Shown here: one piece after another, positions 11,140-21,209 of the stretch
How positions within the stretch are numbered: the first letter of the stretch is position 1
How the letters are laid out: each line of letters starts with the position of its first letter
Source: Leptospira stimsonii
Lineage (GTDB): Bacteria > Spirochaetota > Leptospiria > Leptospirales > Leptospiraceae
Direction of reading: 5' to 3'
Assembly (NCBI RefSeq): GCF_003545875.1
Contig: NZ_QHCS01000006.1
Location: 1-42,500, forward strand
DNA length: 42,500 nt
Notes under the pieces: generated by a model
Seen by the model: the letters and a program-made list of their open reading frames with translations, nothing else
Told to the model about the DNA's origin: nothing
Databases searched by the model: none
Translations under genes and position numbers: made by a program

Positions 11140-12351
11140 TTAAGAAACGGCCTTCACTCTCGAAATCAGAATCAGCGCGATCACGTTAAACCCTATCGCG
11201 AGATAACCGGCTATATCATAGTTTTCGTATGGAGCGGTCGGCGTTGCGGCGTAAAGAATACTTCCTCCGATCGTCGCGCCCAAACCGGAAGCCAAGTTTT
11301 GAAACGAAGAAATGACGGTCATAAAACGACCTCTGTCCTTCGGTTCGGTACTAGACGTAATCAATGCGAGCGCAGGAATCCATCTTCCGGAAACAAGAAC
11401 CATAAAGAACGTAGTCAAAATCAAAACTTCGGTCAAAGAAGTCTTCCCCAAATGGGTCATGATCCAGATCGGAATAAAAGATAAGGGAACCAGAATATAG
11501 AATACCTTGTGTTTTCCGATCTTATCCGAAAGAATTCCGATGACTCTAGAAGAAAAGAGCGTCACAAGACCGCCGAAAAAGTAAATCAAAGGAATCTCAT
11601 CTTTCGGAATTCCAACGTTTCGTTCCATATACGGCGCGATAAACGGAATGACGGTGAACCCGCCCAAGATCACGAACATCATCAACAGGTAAGAAGCCGT
11701 ATATTTTTTATAAGTAAGAATTCTTAAAAAATTGAGTACAGGATTGTCTCCGGCGGATTGGAACGGAGGAATATGAGGTAAATGATAATACATCAAAACC
11801 AAAATCGGGAGGCTTATCAAAGCGATTCCGGCGAAGGACATATTCCAACCGTAGAAGGAAGCGATCTTTAGACCCAGAGGAATTCCGATCACGGAAGCGA
11901 CGGAGAATGCACCCATAATGGCACCGGTTGCCCTTCCCCTTCTTTCCATAGCGATTGCGTCCCCGACCACCGCAAAGGTCACGGAACTGAGAACTCCACC
12001 GAAAGCTCCGGACAAAATTCTTGCAAACAAAAGAAGACGATAAGAATCCGCAACCGCACACAAGGCCGTTCCTATGATAAAGCCTGTGTACAAGAACATT
12101 GCGGCCGTCTTCCGATTGAATCGATCGATAAAAAGCGCTCCCACGATTCCGGCCGCGAACGCGCTGTACGTATATGCGGATATTAAGAATGAGAATTCCT
12201 GCGGGTCAATATGAAACGCCTCTTGAAAATAACTCCCCAAAGGCATCATGATCACGAAGTCGAGTATATGTGTGAATTGAATCGCCGCGAGAACGAAGAT
12301 CAACATTCCTTCGGATTTTACGTATATGTTACGAGTCGGTTGTGAAGACAT
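11140..12351 (-). CDS. Major facilitator superfamily transporter
   Basis: 403 residues with about twelve membrane helices in two six-helix halves. The loop 2-3 motif (DRFNRKTAAMFLY) and the helix 4-5 segment (ARILSGAFGGVLSSVTFAVVGDAIAMERRGRATG) are typical of drug/proton antiporter-like members such as the AraJ and Bcr/PbuE types. The central loop carries LPHIPPFQSAGDNPVLNF. It most probably exports a small molecule across the inner membrane using the proton gradient. The substrate cannot be told from sequence. It is divergent from the CoA-transferase gene across a 113-bp shared promoter region. Confidence 0.85.
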   Translation of the reverse strand: MSSQPTRNIYVKSEGMLIFVLAAIQFTHILDFVIMMPLGSYFQEAFHIDPQEFSFLISAYTYSAFAAGIVGALFIDRFNRKTAAMFLYTGFIIGTALCAVADSYRLLLFARILSGAFGGVLSSVTFAVVGDAIAMERRGRATGAIMGAFSVASVIGIPLGLKIASFYGWNMSFAGIALISLPILVLMYYHLPHIPPFQSAGDNPVLNFLRILTYKKYTASYLLMMFVILGGFTVIPFIAPYMERNVGIPKDEIPLIYFFGGLVTLFSSRVIGILSDKIGKHKVFYILVPLSFIPIWIMTHLGKTSLTEVLILTTFFMVLVSGRWIPALALITSSTEPKDRGRFMTVISSFQNLASGLGATIGGSILYAATPTAPYENYDIAGYLAIGFNVIALILISRVKAVS

Positions 12352-12464
12352 TATATGGATATCATGAGAAATATCATTTTCCTGTAGATAGAAAAATCAA
12401 AAAAATAGGTTGAAGAGCTCCCATTCGCGAGAAGAATTCTTTTTAAAAAAGGTCACTAAATCGA

Positions 12465-13742
12465 ATGAAAGTTAAATTTATTTCCGCGAATTCGGCTCTT
12501 TCCTCTGTCCAATCGGGTCAGCGCGTTTTTGTGCACAGTGTCGCCGCTTCACCTCGATTGTTGATCGAAGCACTGACAGCCAGAGCTCCGGAGCTGACTA
12601 ACGTGGAAATGATCCACCTTCACACGGAAGGTGACGCTCCTTACGCCGAACCGGGAATGGAAGGTCATTTTTTTGTGAATTCTCTCTTCGTCTGCGCTAA
12701 CACGAGAAAGGCGGTGGAGGAAGGAAGAGCGGATTACATTCCGATGTTCTTAAGCGAATGTCCGCTTCTCTTTAGAAACAAGATTCTTCCGTTGGACGTC
12801 GCTCTCGTTCAAGTATCTCCTCCCGACAAGCACGGGTTTTGTTCTCTCGGAGTTTCGATCGATATCAGCAAGGCCGCGGTGGAAACCGCGAAGGTCGTGA
12901 TCGCACAGGTCAATGAGAACATGCCCCGAACTCACGGAGACGGAATCGTACACATCGATCAGATTCATTCTTTTGTGGAAGGAAACCTTCCCTTACTCGA
13001 ACACAAGTCCGCTCCCCTTACCGCGATCGAAATCGCAATCGGAAAAAACGTAGCTTCCCTTGTGGAAGACGGCGCGACTCTTCAGATGGGAATCGGCGCG
13101 ATTCCCGACGCGGTTCTCACCTGTCTGACTTCTCACAAGGATTTGGGAATTCATACGGAGATGTTTTCGGACGGTGTGATGGACCTCGTTCAAAAAGGAA
13201 TCATCACCGGAATTCATAAGAAAAAACATCCAGGCAAAATCGTCTCCGGTTTCGTGATGGGAACAAAAAAACTCTACGACTTCATCGACGACAATCCCCA
13301 AGTTGCGATGCTCGACATCGGCTATATCAACGATCCTCATGTGATTCGAAAAAATCCGAAAGTTACCGCGATCAATTCCGCAGTGGAAGTCGATCTCACG
13401 GGACAAGTTTGCGCGGACACGATCGGAACCAGACAATTCTCCGGAGTCGGCGGTCAGATGGACTTTATCCGTGGCGCTTCTTTATCGGAAGGAGGCAAAC
13501 CGATCATTGCTCTTCCTTCCGTAACCGCGAAGGGAGAATCCAGAATTGTCTCCTTACTCAAACCGGGAGCCGACGTGGTAACGACCCGAGCTCACGTCCA
13601 CTACATCGTGACCGAATACGGAATCGCAAATTTATACGGTAAGAATCTCAGACAAAGAGCCAAGGCTCTTATCGGAATCGCACATCCCGATCACCGGGAA
13701 AGACTCGAAAAAGAAGCGAGAGAAAGGTTTAAGGTTCTCTGA
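12465..13742 (+). CDS. Acetyl-CoA hydrolase/transferase family protein (4-hydroxybutyrate CoA-transferase-like)
   Basis: 425 residues, the usual length for the Cat2/AbfT branch of class I CoA-transferases, which move CoA between acyl-CoA and free acids such as acetate, butyrate or 4-hydroxybutyrate. Visible: HLHTEGDAPYAEPGMEGHF, VSPPDKHGFCSLGVS, LQMGIGAIPDAV, catalytic Glu232 in HTEMFSDGVMDL, and the C-terminal TARA-like segment VVTTRAHVHYIVTEYGIANLYGKNLRQRA. Cytoplasmic. AAGG precedes the ATG by about 13 bp. Substrate choice is inferred from family only. An aldehyde dehydrogenase is encoded 5 kb away but not in the same unit. Confidence 0.86.
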   Translation: MKVKFISANSALSSVQSGQRVFVHSVAASPRLLIEALTARAPELTNVEMIHLHTEGDAPYAEPGMEGHFFVNSLFVCANTRKAVEEGRADYIPMFLSECPLLFRNKILPLDVALVQVSPPDKHGFCSLGVSIDISKAAVETAKVVIAQVNENMPRTHGDGIVHIDQIHSFVEGNLPLLEHKSAPLTAIEIAIGKNVASLVEDGATLQMGIGAIPDAVLTCLTSHKDLGIHTEMFSDGVMDLVQKGIITGIHKKKHPGKIVSGFVMGTKKLYDFIDDNPQVAMLDIGYINDPHVIRKNPKVTAINSAVEVDLTGQVCADTIGTRQFSGVGGQMDFIRGASLSEGGKPIIALPSVTAKGESRIVSLLKPGADVVTTRAHVHYIVTEYGIANLYGKNLRQRAKALIGIAHPDHRERLEKEARERFKVL

Positions 13743-13851
13743 AACGGGGAAACGTTGTAATCCAATTTTATTTTTCTTGTTTCGGATTTAGAACGGAATC
13801 GTTTGACAGGGGCCGATCGTTTCGTCAGATTGAATCCATAATCGGAACTCA

Positions 13852-14661
13852 ATGAAATTTGAACGGGATAAAGTCTACGAAGGAATATTTCTTTCCGACG
13901 TTCATTACCTTCTCGACAAAAAGATCAAGTCCCACAAGCACAAAGAACTCTTTCAATTCTTAGATCATCTGGAAAAAAAGAACGTCCGCTTTCAGACGAT
14001 CTATCTCGTGGGAGATATCATCGAGAACTGGTTTTTCAGCGCGTCTCGAAAACTCAGAAGAAGTAAAAAAAGATTCAACAAACTTTTCGATCGTTTGGAC
14101 GCGCTTTCCGCATTCGCGGGAGATAAAATCTACATCGTCGGGAATCATGATTCTACTTCGTATCTGATGAATCTTCCTCCGAAGATCGAAAAATATCTCA
14201 AAGAAAGAAACTGGGAAATCTGCGAAAAGGCGGAAACCGAAACCCTGATCGCGTTACACGGCCACCAAGGTCAATACAACCGTTTCACCTGGATCGGCTC
14301 CATTTTCTTATTACGCTTTTTGCATATGATTGCGCTCTTGTTGCCGAACCTATTCCGTTTTTCGGAAGCTTTCTACCAAAAACATCTCAACAGACAAGAC
14401 CCGACTACGACGGAAGAGATCCTAAGATATTACGAACGTCTTTCTCGGATTTCTCATCAAGGTCAGAAAGTTTTGATTTCGGGTCATACGCACGATTTTC
14501 TCTGCATTCCCAATCTAAAAATCATCAACACGGGAGACTGGGTCAAGAGCAACAGCTTTGTTCTGCAAGACGGAATGAACTTTATCGGAGCCAGAATGAA
14601 CAAACGCGGAGAATTCTCGAAAGAATTTGTTTACAAGCATAAGGAAGAATCCTCGAGTTAG
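13852..14661 (+). CDS. LpxH-like metallophosphoesterase
   Basis: 269 residues of the calcineurin-like phosphoesterase fold: SDVHY (Asp16, His18), VGDIIENWFF, VGNHDS, LHGHQGQYN and SGHTHDF supply the two-metal site. The order and spacing resemble UDP-2,3-diacylglucosamine pyrophosphatase of lipid A synthesis (about 240 residues) and its broader paralogues. A hydrophobic segment (IGSIFLLRFLHMIALLLPNLF, about 155-175) suggests membrane contact, as in LpxH, which acts on lipid substrates at the inner face. Whether it is the true LpxH is uncertain. It precedes the glutamate-synthase-like gene by about 47 bp on the same strand. Confidence 0.75.
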   Translation: MKFERDKVYEGIFLSDVHYLLDKKIKSHKHKELFQFLDHLEKKNVRFQTIYLVGDIIENWFFSASRKLRRSKKRFNKLFDRLDALSAFAGDKIYIVGNHDSTSYLMNLPPKIEKYLKERNWEICEKAETETLIALHGHQGQYNRFTWIGSIFLLRFLHMIALLLPNLFRFSEAFYQKHLNRQDPTTTEEILRYYERLSRISHQGQKVLISGHTHDFLCIPNLKIINTGDWVKSNSFVLQDGMNFIGARMNKRGEFSKEFVYKHKEESSS

Positions 14662-14708
14662 TAAAAATATTTCTTGCGGAACCCCGACAAAAGGTGCAGA
14701 ATTGCCGG

Positions 14709-16316
<1,608 letters not shown>

Positions 16317-16436
16317 GATGGAACCCAGTGTGTTTCGAGTTCGAAAAAGAAATCGGATTCGAAGGAAGTCCGGCAGGATTCTTTTCGTCTTGCCAACCCG
16401 CTTTTGTAGAAAAACCTGTACGAAAGCGGAGATCTC

Positions 16437-17165
16437 ATGTTTCAGTTTTCTTATTCCTTTCAAAACATTCTTACCGAAGCGCGGGACATTTTAATCAGAC
16501 CGATTTCTTTTTTTAGAAACCTTCCGAAAACAAAGGAATCGGTTCTCACCCTCTACTTTCGCTTTCTGACCTTTCTCGGTTTCTTATACATCGGAGCGGT
16601 TTTGAGCATGACTCTTTTCACTCCGCTCGATATGCCGAATCCACCCGTTTCTTTCCTACTTTTGGAAATGCCCCTCGCATATTTTTTAGCGAGTCTAATC
16701 GTTTTTCCTATATTAGGATTTTTATATATGCTGATTTCTTGGATCTGCGGAGGAGTCACGAATTGGAGCAGAAATTTCCGTGCGAGCACGGCGGTTTTCA
16801 GCACATTCTGGGTAGCGATCATTCTTCAGAGTTTCGGAGGACTGATTCATGTATACGTCGGGATCGGAATCGGAGTCGCCTTTACCGCATATATTCCGTT
16901 CCTTTTCTATCTCGCCCTGACTTCGTATCTGGAAGCGCCGATCAAAAGGACCGTGATTACGCTCGGAGTTTTTACTTCGATTCTATTTTACGTTCAGTAC
17001 TCAAGAATGGCTTCTTATATCGTTGACTATCGAATGATCGAAAACATGAACTCACACAAACCGCTTTCCAGAGAAGAAGAAGAAAAAGGCGAGCAAGAAG
17101 CCGCGGAAATCATCCGAAAGGCGATGGAAAAAGCCAGATCGGAAGGAAATCAAATCGAGGAATAA
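16437..17165 (+). CDS. YIP1-family integral membrane protein
   Basis: 242 residues. A short amphipathic start (ILTEARDILIRPISFFRNLP) precedes five membrane helices (about 43-65, 78-105, 120-145, 147-170 and 178-195), the Yip1 arrangement, and a charged C-terminal tail rich in Glu (SREEEEKGEQEAAEIIRKAMEKA) that should be a cytoplasmic helix. Bacterial members have no settled role. GCGGAG lies 5 bp before the ATG. The thioesterase gene begins one base after its stop, so the two are surely co-transcribed. Confidence 0.75.
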   Translation: MFQFSYSFQNILTEARDILIRPISFFRNLPKTKESVLTLYFRFLTFLGFLYIGAVLSMTLFTPLDMPNPPVSFLLLEMPLAYFLASLIVFPILGFLYMLISWICGGVTNWSRNFRASTAVFSTFWVAIILQSFGGLIHVYVGIGIGVAFTAYIPFLFYLALTSYLEAPIKRTVITLGVFTSILFYVQYSRMASYIVDYRMIENMNSHKPLSREEEEKGEQEAAEIIRKAMEKARSEGNQIEE

Positions 17166-17166
17166 T

Positions 17167-17598
17167 ATGGCAAGAATTCAACTGGAACTCCCTAACAAGT
17201 TTGTCTGGTCCGTGGATTTAGACGTTCGAATTTACGATATCAACTTTGCGGACCATCTCGCACACGACCGAGTGATCTCGCTCCTCCACGAAGCGAGGGC
17301 CCGTTTTTTCTTGGAACACAATTATAACGAACTCAATGTCGAGGGTCTCGGAATCATCATGACGGACATTGCGGTCGTTTATAAGGCAGAAGCATTTTTT
17401 CGAGACAAGATCCGGATCGAAATTACAGCGGGCGATTTTAATGCGAGGGGATGCGATATCTATTATCGGATGTCTCACGCGGATGGCCCCGCGAATGGAA
17501 AAATCATTTGTGAAGCAAAAACCGGAGTCGTTTTTATGGACTATTCCACACGAAAGCTGGGCAATCTTCCGGAAGGTTTTCGAAAGATCTTTCCTTGA
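17167..17598 (+). CDS. Hotdog-fold acyl-CoA thioesterase
   Basis: 143 residues, the 4-hydroxybenzoyl-CoA thioesterase/YbgC type, hydrolysing short or aromatic acyl-CoA. The signature YDINFADHLAHDRVISLLHEARARFFLEHNY contains the Asp-x-(N/D)-x-x-x-H motif: here Asp24 and the HLAHDR segment replace the usual D-x-D-x-x-G-x-V-N-N. The C-terminal strands ICEAKTGVVFMDYSTRKLGNLPEGFR match the family. Cytoplasmic. It follows the YIP1 gene by one base. Substrate unknown. Confidence 0.78.
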   Translation: MARIQLELPNKFVWSVDLDVRIYDINFADHLAHDRVISLLHEARARFFLEHNYNELNVEGLGIIMTDIAVVYKAEAFFRDKIRIEITAGDFNARGCDIYYRMSHADGPANGKIICEAKTGVVFMDYSTRKLGNLPEGFRKIFP

Positions 17599-17614
17599 TT
17601 TTTTTTACTTATCA

Positions 17615-17646
17615 GAATAATCGAATAATCGAATAATCGAATATTC
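17615..17646. repeat. Four tandem copies of an 8-bp unit
   Basis: GAATAATC repeats at 17615, 17623 and 17631, with a variant GAATATTC at 17639. It lies just after the thioesterase stop and a T-rich run, and is a candidate variable-number repeat. Confidence 0.85.
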
Positions 17647-18023
17647 AAATATTTTAATTTTCTATCCGTAAAATGTATAATTTAAGAATAATATGAACGG
17701 TCCCCGCCCTCATTTGAAGGTTTTGTTTCGCGATTTCAAAGAATGCGCGGCGTTCGTTTACAATATCGGGATTTTTGTAGAAGCTCCTACAGAATCGCAG
17801 GGTTTATCCGTTTTACCGATCTCTCGCATTTGTAAGAGTTCCTACGCGCCGCTACGGCAAGTATAATAAGGCTTATCGACGTTTTGAGGAACTCCTCAAG
17901 TTTAGTTCTTTTTTTTGTAAGAACTCCTACTACTTGGAAATTTCGGAACAAATTGCAAATTTCCGCTTCCAGGCCAAGGTTCTATTTTTCAAAAAATTCT
18001 TAAATGCCTGACTCAAAGCCCAA

Positions 18024-18298
18024 CCTTACCCACAAGTTGAGGGGAGATATAACAAGAAGTGTCCAGAGAAAAGGCATTTTGTAGGAATTCCTACAAGAGA
18101 ATTTTTTCTTGCGAAAAGTTCAATTTTGTGATAGAGGAAAGTTTCCGACTTTTTCCCGCCACCGAAACTCAATGATTCGCTCCCGATGAATCGCTCATCA
18201 ACGCCTCCACCCTAAATCAGGGCGGGGAGCGCAACTTTCACAGCGGGCGTCGTAGTTCCGACAAATCTTCTGAAGATCTGGTCGACTTGTGGGTAAAG
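18024..18298. repeat. Inverted-repeat-bounded segment enclosing dispersed element copy A
   Basis: Left end CCTTACCCACAAGTTGA (18024-18040) and right end, read inward, CCTTTACCCACAAGTCGA (18298-18281) match except for one indel and one base. They enclose about 275 bp with no coding sequence, which is the shape of a small non-autonomous element. The other two copies of the inner repeat do not show these ends, so the two structures may be independent. Confidence 0.5.
18079..18265 (-). repeat. Dispersed intergenic element, copy A
   Basis: Read on the minus strand it runs: palindrome-like GTCGGAACTACGAC at the start, a CCCCGCCCTGATTTAGGGTGG segment (18227-18207), TTTCGGTGGCGG, CTCTATCACAAAATTG (18136-18121), TTTTCGCAAG, then TTGTAGGAATTCCTACAA (18096-18079), a perfect 18-nt palindrome. 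The same series in the same order is found at 29120-29297 and, more decayed, at 34003-34152. Confidence 0.75.
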
Positions 18299-18630
18299 GA
18301 CATGCGAAAGAAAGAACTCCGTTTTAAAAGATCACGCCATTTGTAAGAGCTCCTACAAATGAACAACGGTAGACTCGAATTCTTGGGGGATTCTACGCCC
18401 TCTTCTATCTTTCGAAGCTGTAAGAGTTCTTACACTGTCGAAGTTGACGTCTTAGTTTTCGGAAAACGCCCCCTTCCAAAAAAATAGAATCACACCGAAA
18501 CTCTCTTTCCACGAACCAGGCCGTGATTCTATCGACAAACAAAGGCCGACAGAAAATTTTCTCGATCCGGGCTTAAAGTCCGAAAAAAGAAAAAATCGGA
18601 GGACTCTATTTCTTTTTCAAATTTCCGAGA

Positions 18631-20253
18631 TCAGACTTTCCAAGAAGTGAACATCTTTCCAATCATAAAGACGGAAAGTTTTGTTCCGTTGATCAGCCAA
18701 GAAATCGGATTCTTCGTAAAGTTGAATCTCATCGCAGAAAGAATCGCTTCGTAAGAGGTTTTGTTAAACGGATACCACCAGATATTTCGTTTTGAAGGAA
18801 TGATATCCCAGTTCACGAGTTTCGGTTGTGTCATCTCGTCGAACCCGAGTCCGGAATGAGTTCTTCCCAGACCGGAATCCTTCCAACCACCCCAAGGAGT
18901 TTCCGATTGACCATGGGTATAAAGATGATCGTTGATCGTGGTGACGCCCGATTCTAACTTTTGAGCGATTCTTTTGCCCAAGCCGATATTCTTCGTCCAT
19001 ACGGAAGAAGTCAAAGCCATCGTAGAATCGTTTGCGAGTTCGATCGCGTCTTCTATCGTCTTAAATTTCATCACAGGAATGACCGGACCGAAATTTTCTT
19101 CCTTCATCAATTCCATATCGTGATTTACGTCCACCATCAAAGTGGCCGGATAAAAGAATCCCTTCGTGTTCGCGGAAGGCTGCGACTGCGCGACAATCTT
19201 AGCGCCGTGTTTGAGAGCGTCGTCTACTTGGTGTTTCACGGTCTTCAATTGTTCTTCGGTCGTCATCGAACCCATGTCCACGTCGAAGTTGACGTCGGCG
19301 CCGTGACGGATCGCTTTTGTTTTTGCAGAGAGTAAGTTTACGAATTTATCATATACTTTTTCCTGAACGTAAACCCTTTCCACACCGCCGCAGGATTGAC
19401 CCGCGTTCTGATAACCTGCCCAAGCGGCACCGTTTGCCGCACGTTCCAAATCCGCGTCTTCCAAAACGATCATCGGATCCTTACCGCCCAACTCCAAGGA
19501 CAAGGGAGTTAACGTGTTCACAGCGGCGGCCATCAAAGTTTTCCCCGTTGCGACCGAACCGGTAAAAAAGATCTTATCGACACGATTCTCAAAAAAGGAT
19601 TTGGAAACGGCTCCACCGGAACCTACGATATGATAGAACAAACCATCCGGAAGATTTCCCGCGCTTACGATCTTCTCGATCGCTTGTCCGACAAGAATCG
19701 TTGACTGGGCGACTTTCAAAAGAATCGCGTTACCCGCCATTAGCCCCATCGCGATCTCTCCGAAGGGAATCGAAAGAGGATAATTCCAAGGACTGATAAT
19801 TCCAACAACACCGAGAGGCACCCGATGTAGTTCATTCTTCTTATTAAAAAATAAGAATGTGGACATCGGAAGTTTTTTCGGTTGAAGGTGATGTCTCGCA
19901 TTCTTCGCATACCAATCCGCCGCGAGTGCGGCCGGCAGAACTTCGGTGGAAAGCGCGTCCATCCTCGACTTTCCGTTGTCCTTGCTTACGATTTCAGCCA
20001 ATTCTTCCGCGTGTTCCACGATATAATCGCGCATCTTCAGGATGTGTTTTTTACGGACCGCAAATTTGGTCGAAGCCCATTGTTTCTGAGCCTCCCTTGC
20101 TTTGCGAAAAATCTCAGACATCTTTGTCAGATCTGTGTTCGGAACCTTCCCGATCTCTTCTAAAGTAGCCGGATTCTGTGCTATTTGAAATCCGCTTCCG
20201 ACGAAATTTCCATTCATTTTAGAGTTAGATTGCTCAACTGTGCCGATAGACAT
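18631..20253 (-). CDS. Aldehyde dehydrogenase family protein
   Basis: 540 residues from the ATG at 20253, preferred over an upstream start at 20298 because AGGGAG lies 6 bp before it. NAD(P)-dependent oxidation of aldehydes to acids: ISPWNYPL (153-160), TGSVATGKTL (231-240) for cofactor binding, Glu254 in LELGGKDP and catalytic Cys288 in NAGQSCGGVERVY. The C-terminal 45 residues (KRNIWWYPFNKTSYEAILSAMRF...) add a basic, hydrophobic tail, as in fatty-aldehyde dehydrogenases that dock on membranes. The substrate is probably a medium or long-chain aldehyde, by inference. It is monocistronic and divergent from the acidic-protein gene. Confidence 0.87.
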   Translation of the reverse strand: MSIGTVEQSNSKMNGNFVGSGFQIAQNPATLEEIGKVPNTDLTKMSEIFRKAREAQKQWASTKFAVRKKHILKMRDYIVEHAEELAEIVSKDNGKSRMDALSTEVLPAALAADWYAKNARHHLQPKKLPMSTFLFFNKKNELHRVPLGVVGIISPWNYPLSIPFGEIAMGLMAGNAILLKVAQSTILVGQAIEKIVSAGNLPDGLFYHIVGSGGAVSKSFFENRVDKIFFTGSVATGKTLMAAAVNTLTPLSLELGGKDPMIVLEDADLERAANGAAWAGYQNAGQSCGGVERVYVQEKVYDKFVNLLSAKTKAIRHGADVNFDVDMGSMTTEEQLKTVKHQVDDALKHGAKIVAQSQPSANTKGFFYPATLMVDVNHDMELMKEENFGPVIPVMKFKTIEDAIELANDSTMALTSSVWTKNIGLGKRIAQKLESGVTTINDHLYTHGQSETPWGGWKDSGLGRTHSGLGFDEMTQPKLVNWDIIPSKRNIWWYPFNKTSYEAILSAMRFNFTKNPISWLINGTKLSVFMIGKMFTSWKV

Positions 20254-20368
20254 TGAATTCTCCCTAGTTTCTCTTCTTTCTTCGTTTCTATAAACCATAA
20301 CGTTTGTTCGGTGAGTCTATAGTACAAAGAGAATGGAATTTATAACAAGCGTTTTTGCAACCGGTCCT

Positions 20369-20430
<62 letters not shown>

Positions 20431-20446
20431 AATCGAGGGTTTTTCT

Positions 20447-20800
<354 letters not shown>

Positions 20801-20812
<12 letters not shown>

Positions 20813-20829
20813 TCCCGGCTTTTTCTTTT
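20801..20829 (+). terminator. Intrinsic terminator overlapping the stop of the acidic-protein gene
   Basis: GTCGGG pairs with CCCGGC (one G-U) around a TTTAAT-containing loop and is followed by TTTTTCTTTT. The upstream arm lies inside the last codons of the gene. Confidence 0.75.
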
Positions 20830-21209
20830 CAACTCAAATCCCATCCGAAAACTCTCCCAAAAAACCTAAGATAAAAAATTCTCTACCGTAAGTCAGAAGA
20901 TCGTTTTTGTAGGAGCTCTTACATCTAAGAAACTTATTCTCTCAAAAACTCCGAATCCAAAAGGACCCATTTCAGTTTTTGGAGAATCAAAATTCTCCTC
21001 TCCGTAGGAGCTCATACGTTCAAAAAAATTCTCTCAATTCCAAACCGAAATGTATCGTTCGATATTTGAAGATCCGCGTTCTTCGTTCCGACTCCCCTTG
21101 AGTAATTTCCCGGCCCATTGTTAATCAAATACGTTTCAATTTTTAAGAAGACAGGATCTTCCTCGCGGGAACAATCTGTCCGGAAACTTTTTCGGGAGAA
21201 TGGACAACG
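20830..21209. other. Spacer with two palindromic repeats
   Basis: No gene seen. It holds TGTAGGAGCTCTTACA at 20908-20923, preceded by CTCTACC as in the end of the dispersed element, and CGTAGGAGCTCATACG at 21003-21018. A weak ribosome binding site (GGGAGAATGG) lies before the oxidoreductase start at 21210. Confidence 0.6.

Larger units (their letters stand above)
17599..18630. other. Gene-free kilobase rich in palindromes
   Basis: I see no plausible gene on either strand. The stretch holds four 8-bp tandem copies of GAATAATC (17615-17646, last copy imperfect) and palindromes of the TGTAGGAGCTCCTACA type at 17776-17791, 17831-17846, 17916-17931, 18079-18096, 18340-18359 and 18419-18434. A related TTGAGGAACTCCTCAA lies at 17884-17899. 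It also carries one full copy of the dispersed element (18079-18265). Nothing resembling transposase remains. Confidence 0.75.

Noticed and set aside
11140..12361. MFS gene and patatin gene as one operon
   Set aside because: A good promoter and long structured region lie between them, so the patatin gene most likely has its own transcript.
17615..17646. Possible CRISPR array
   Set aside because: The units are 8 bp, directly adjacent and have no spacers; this is a simple tandem repeat. No cas gene is present in the window.
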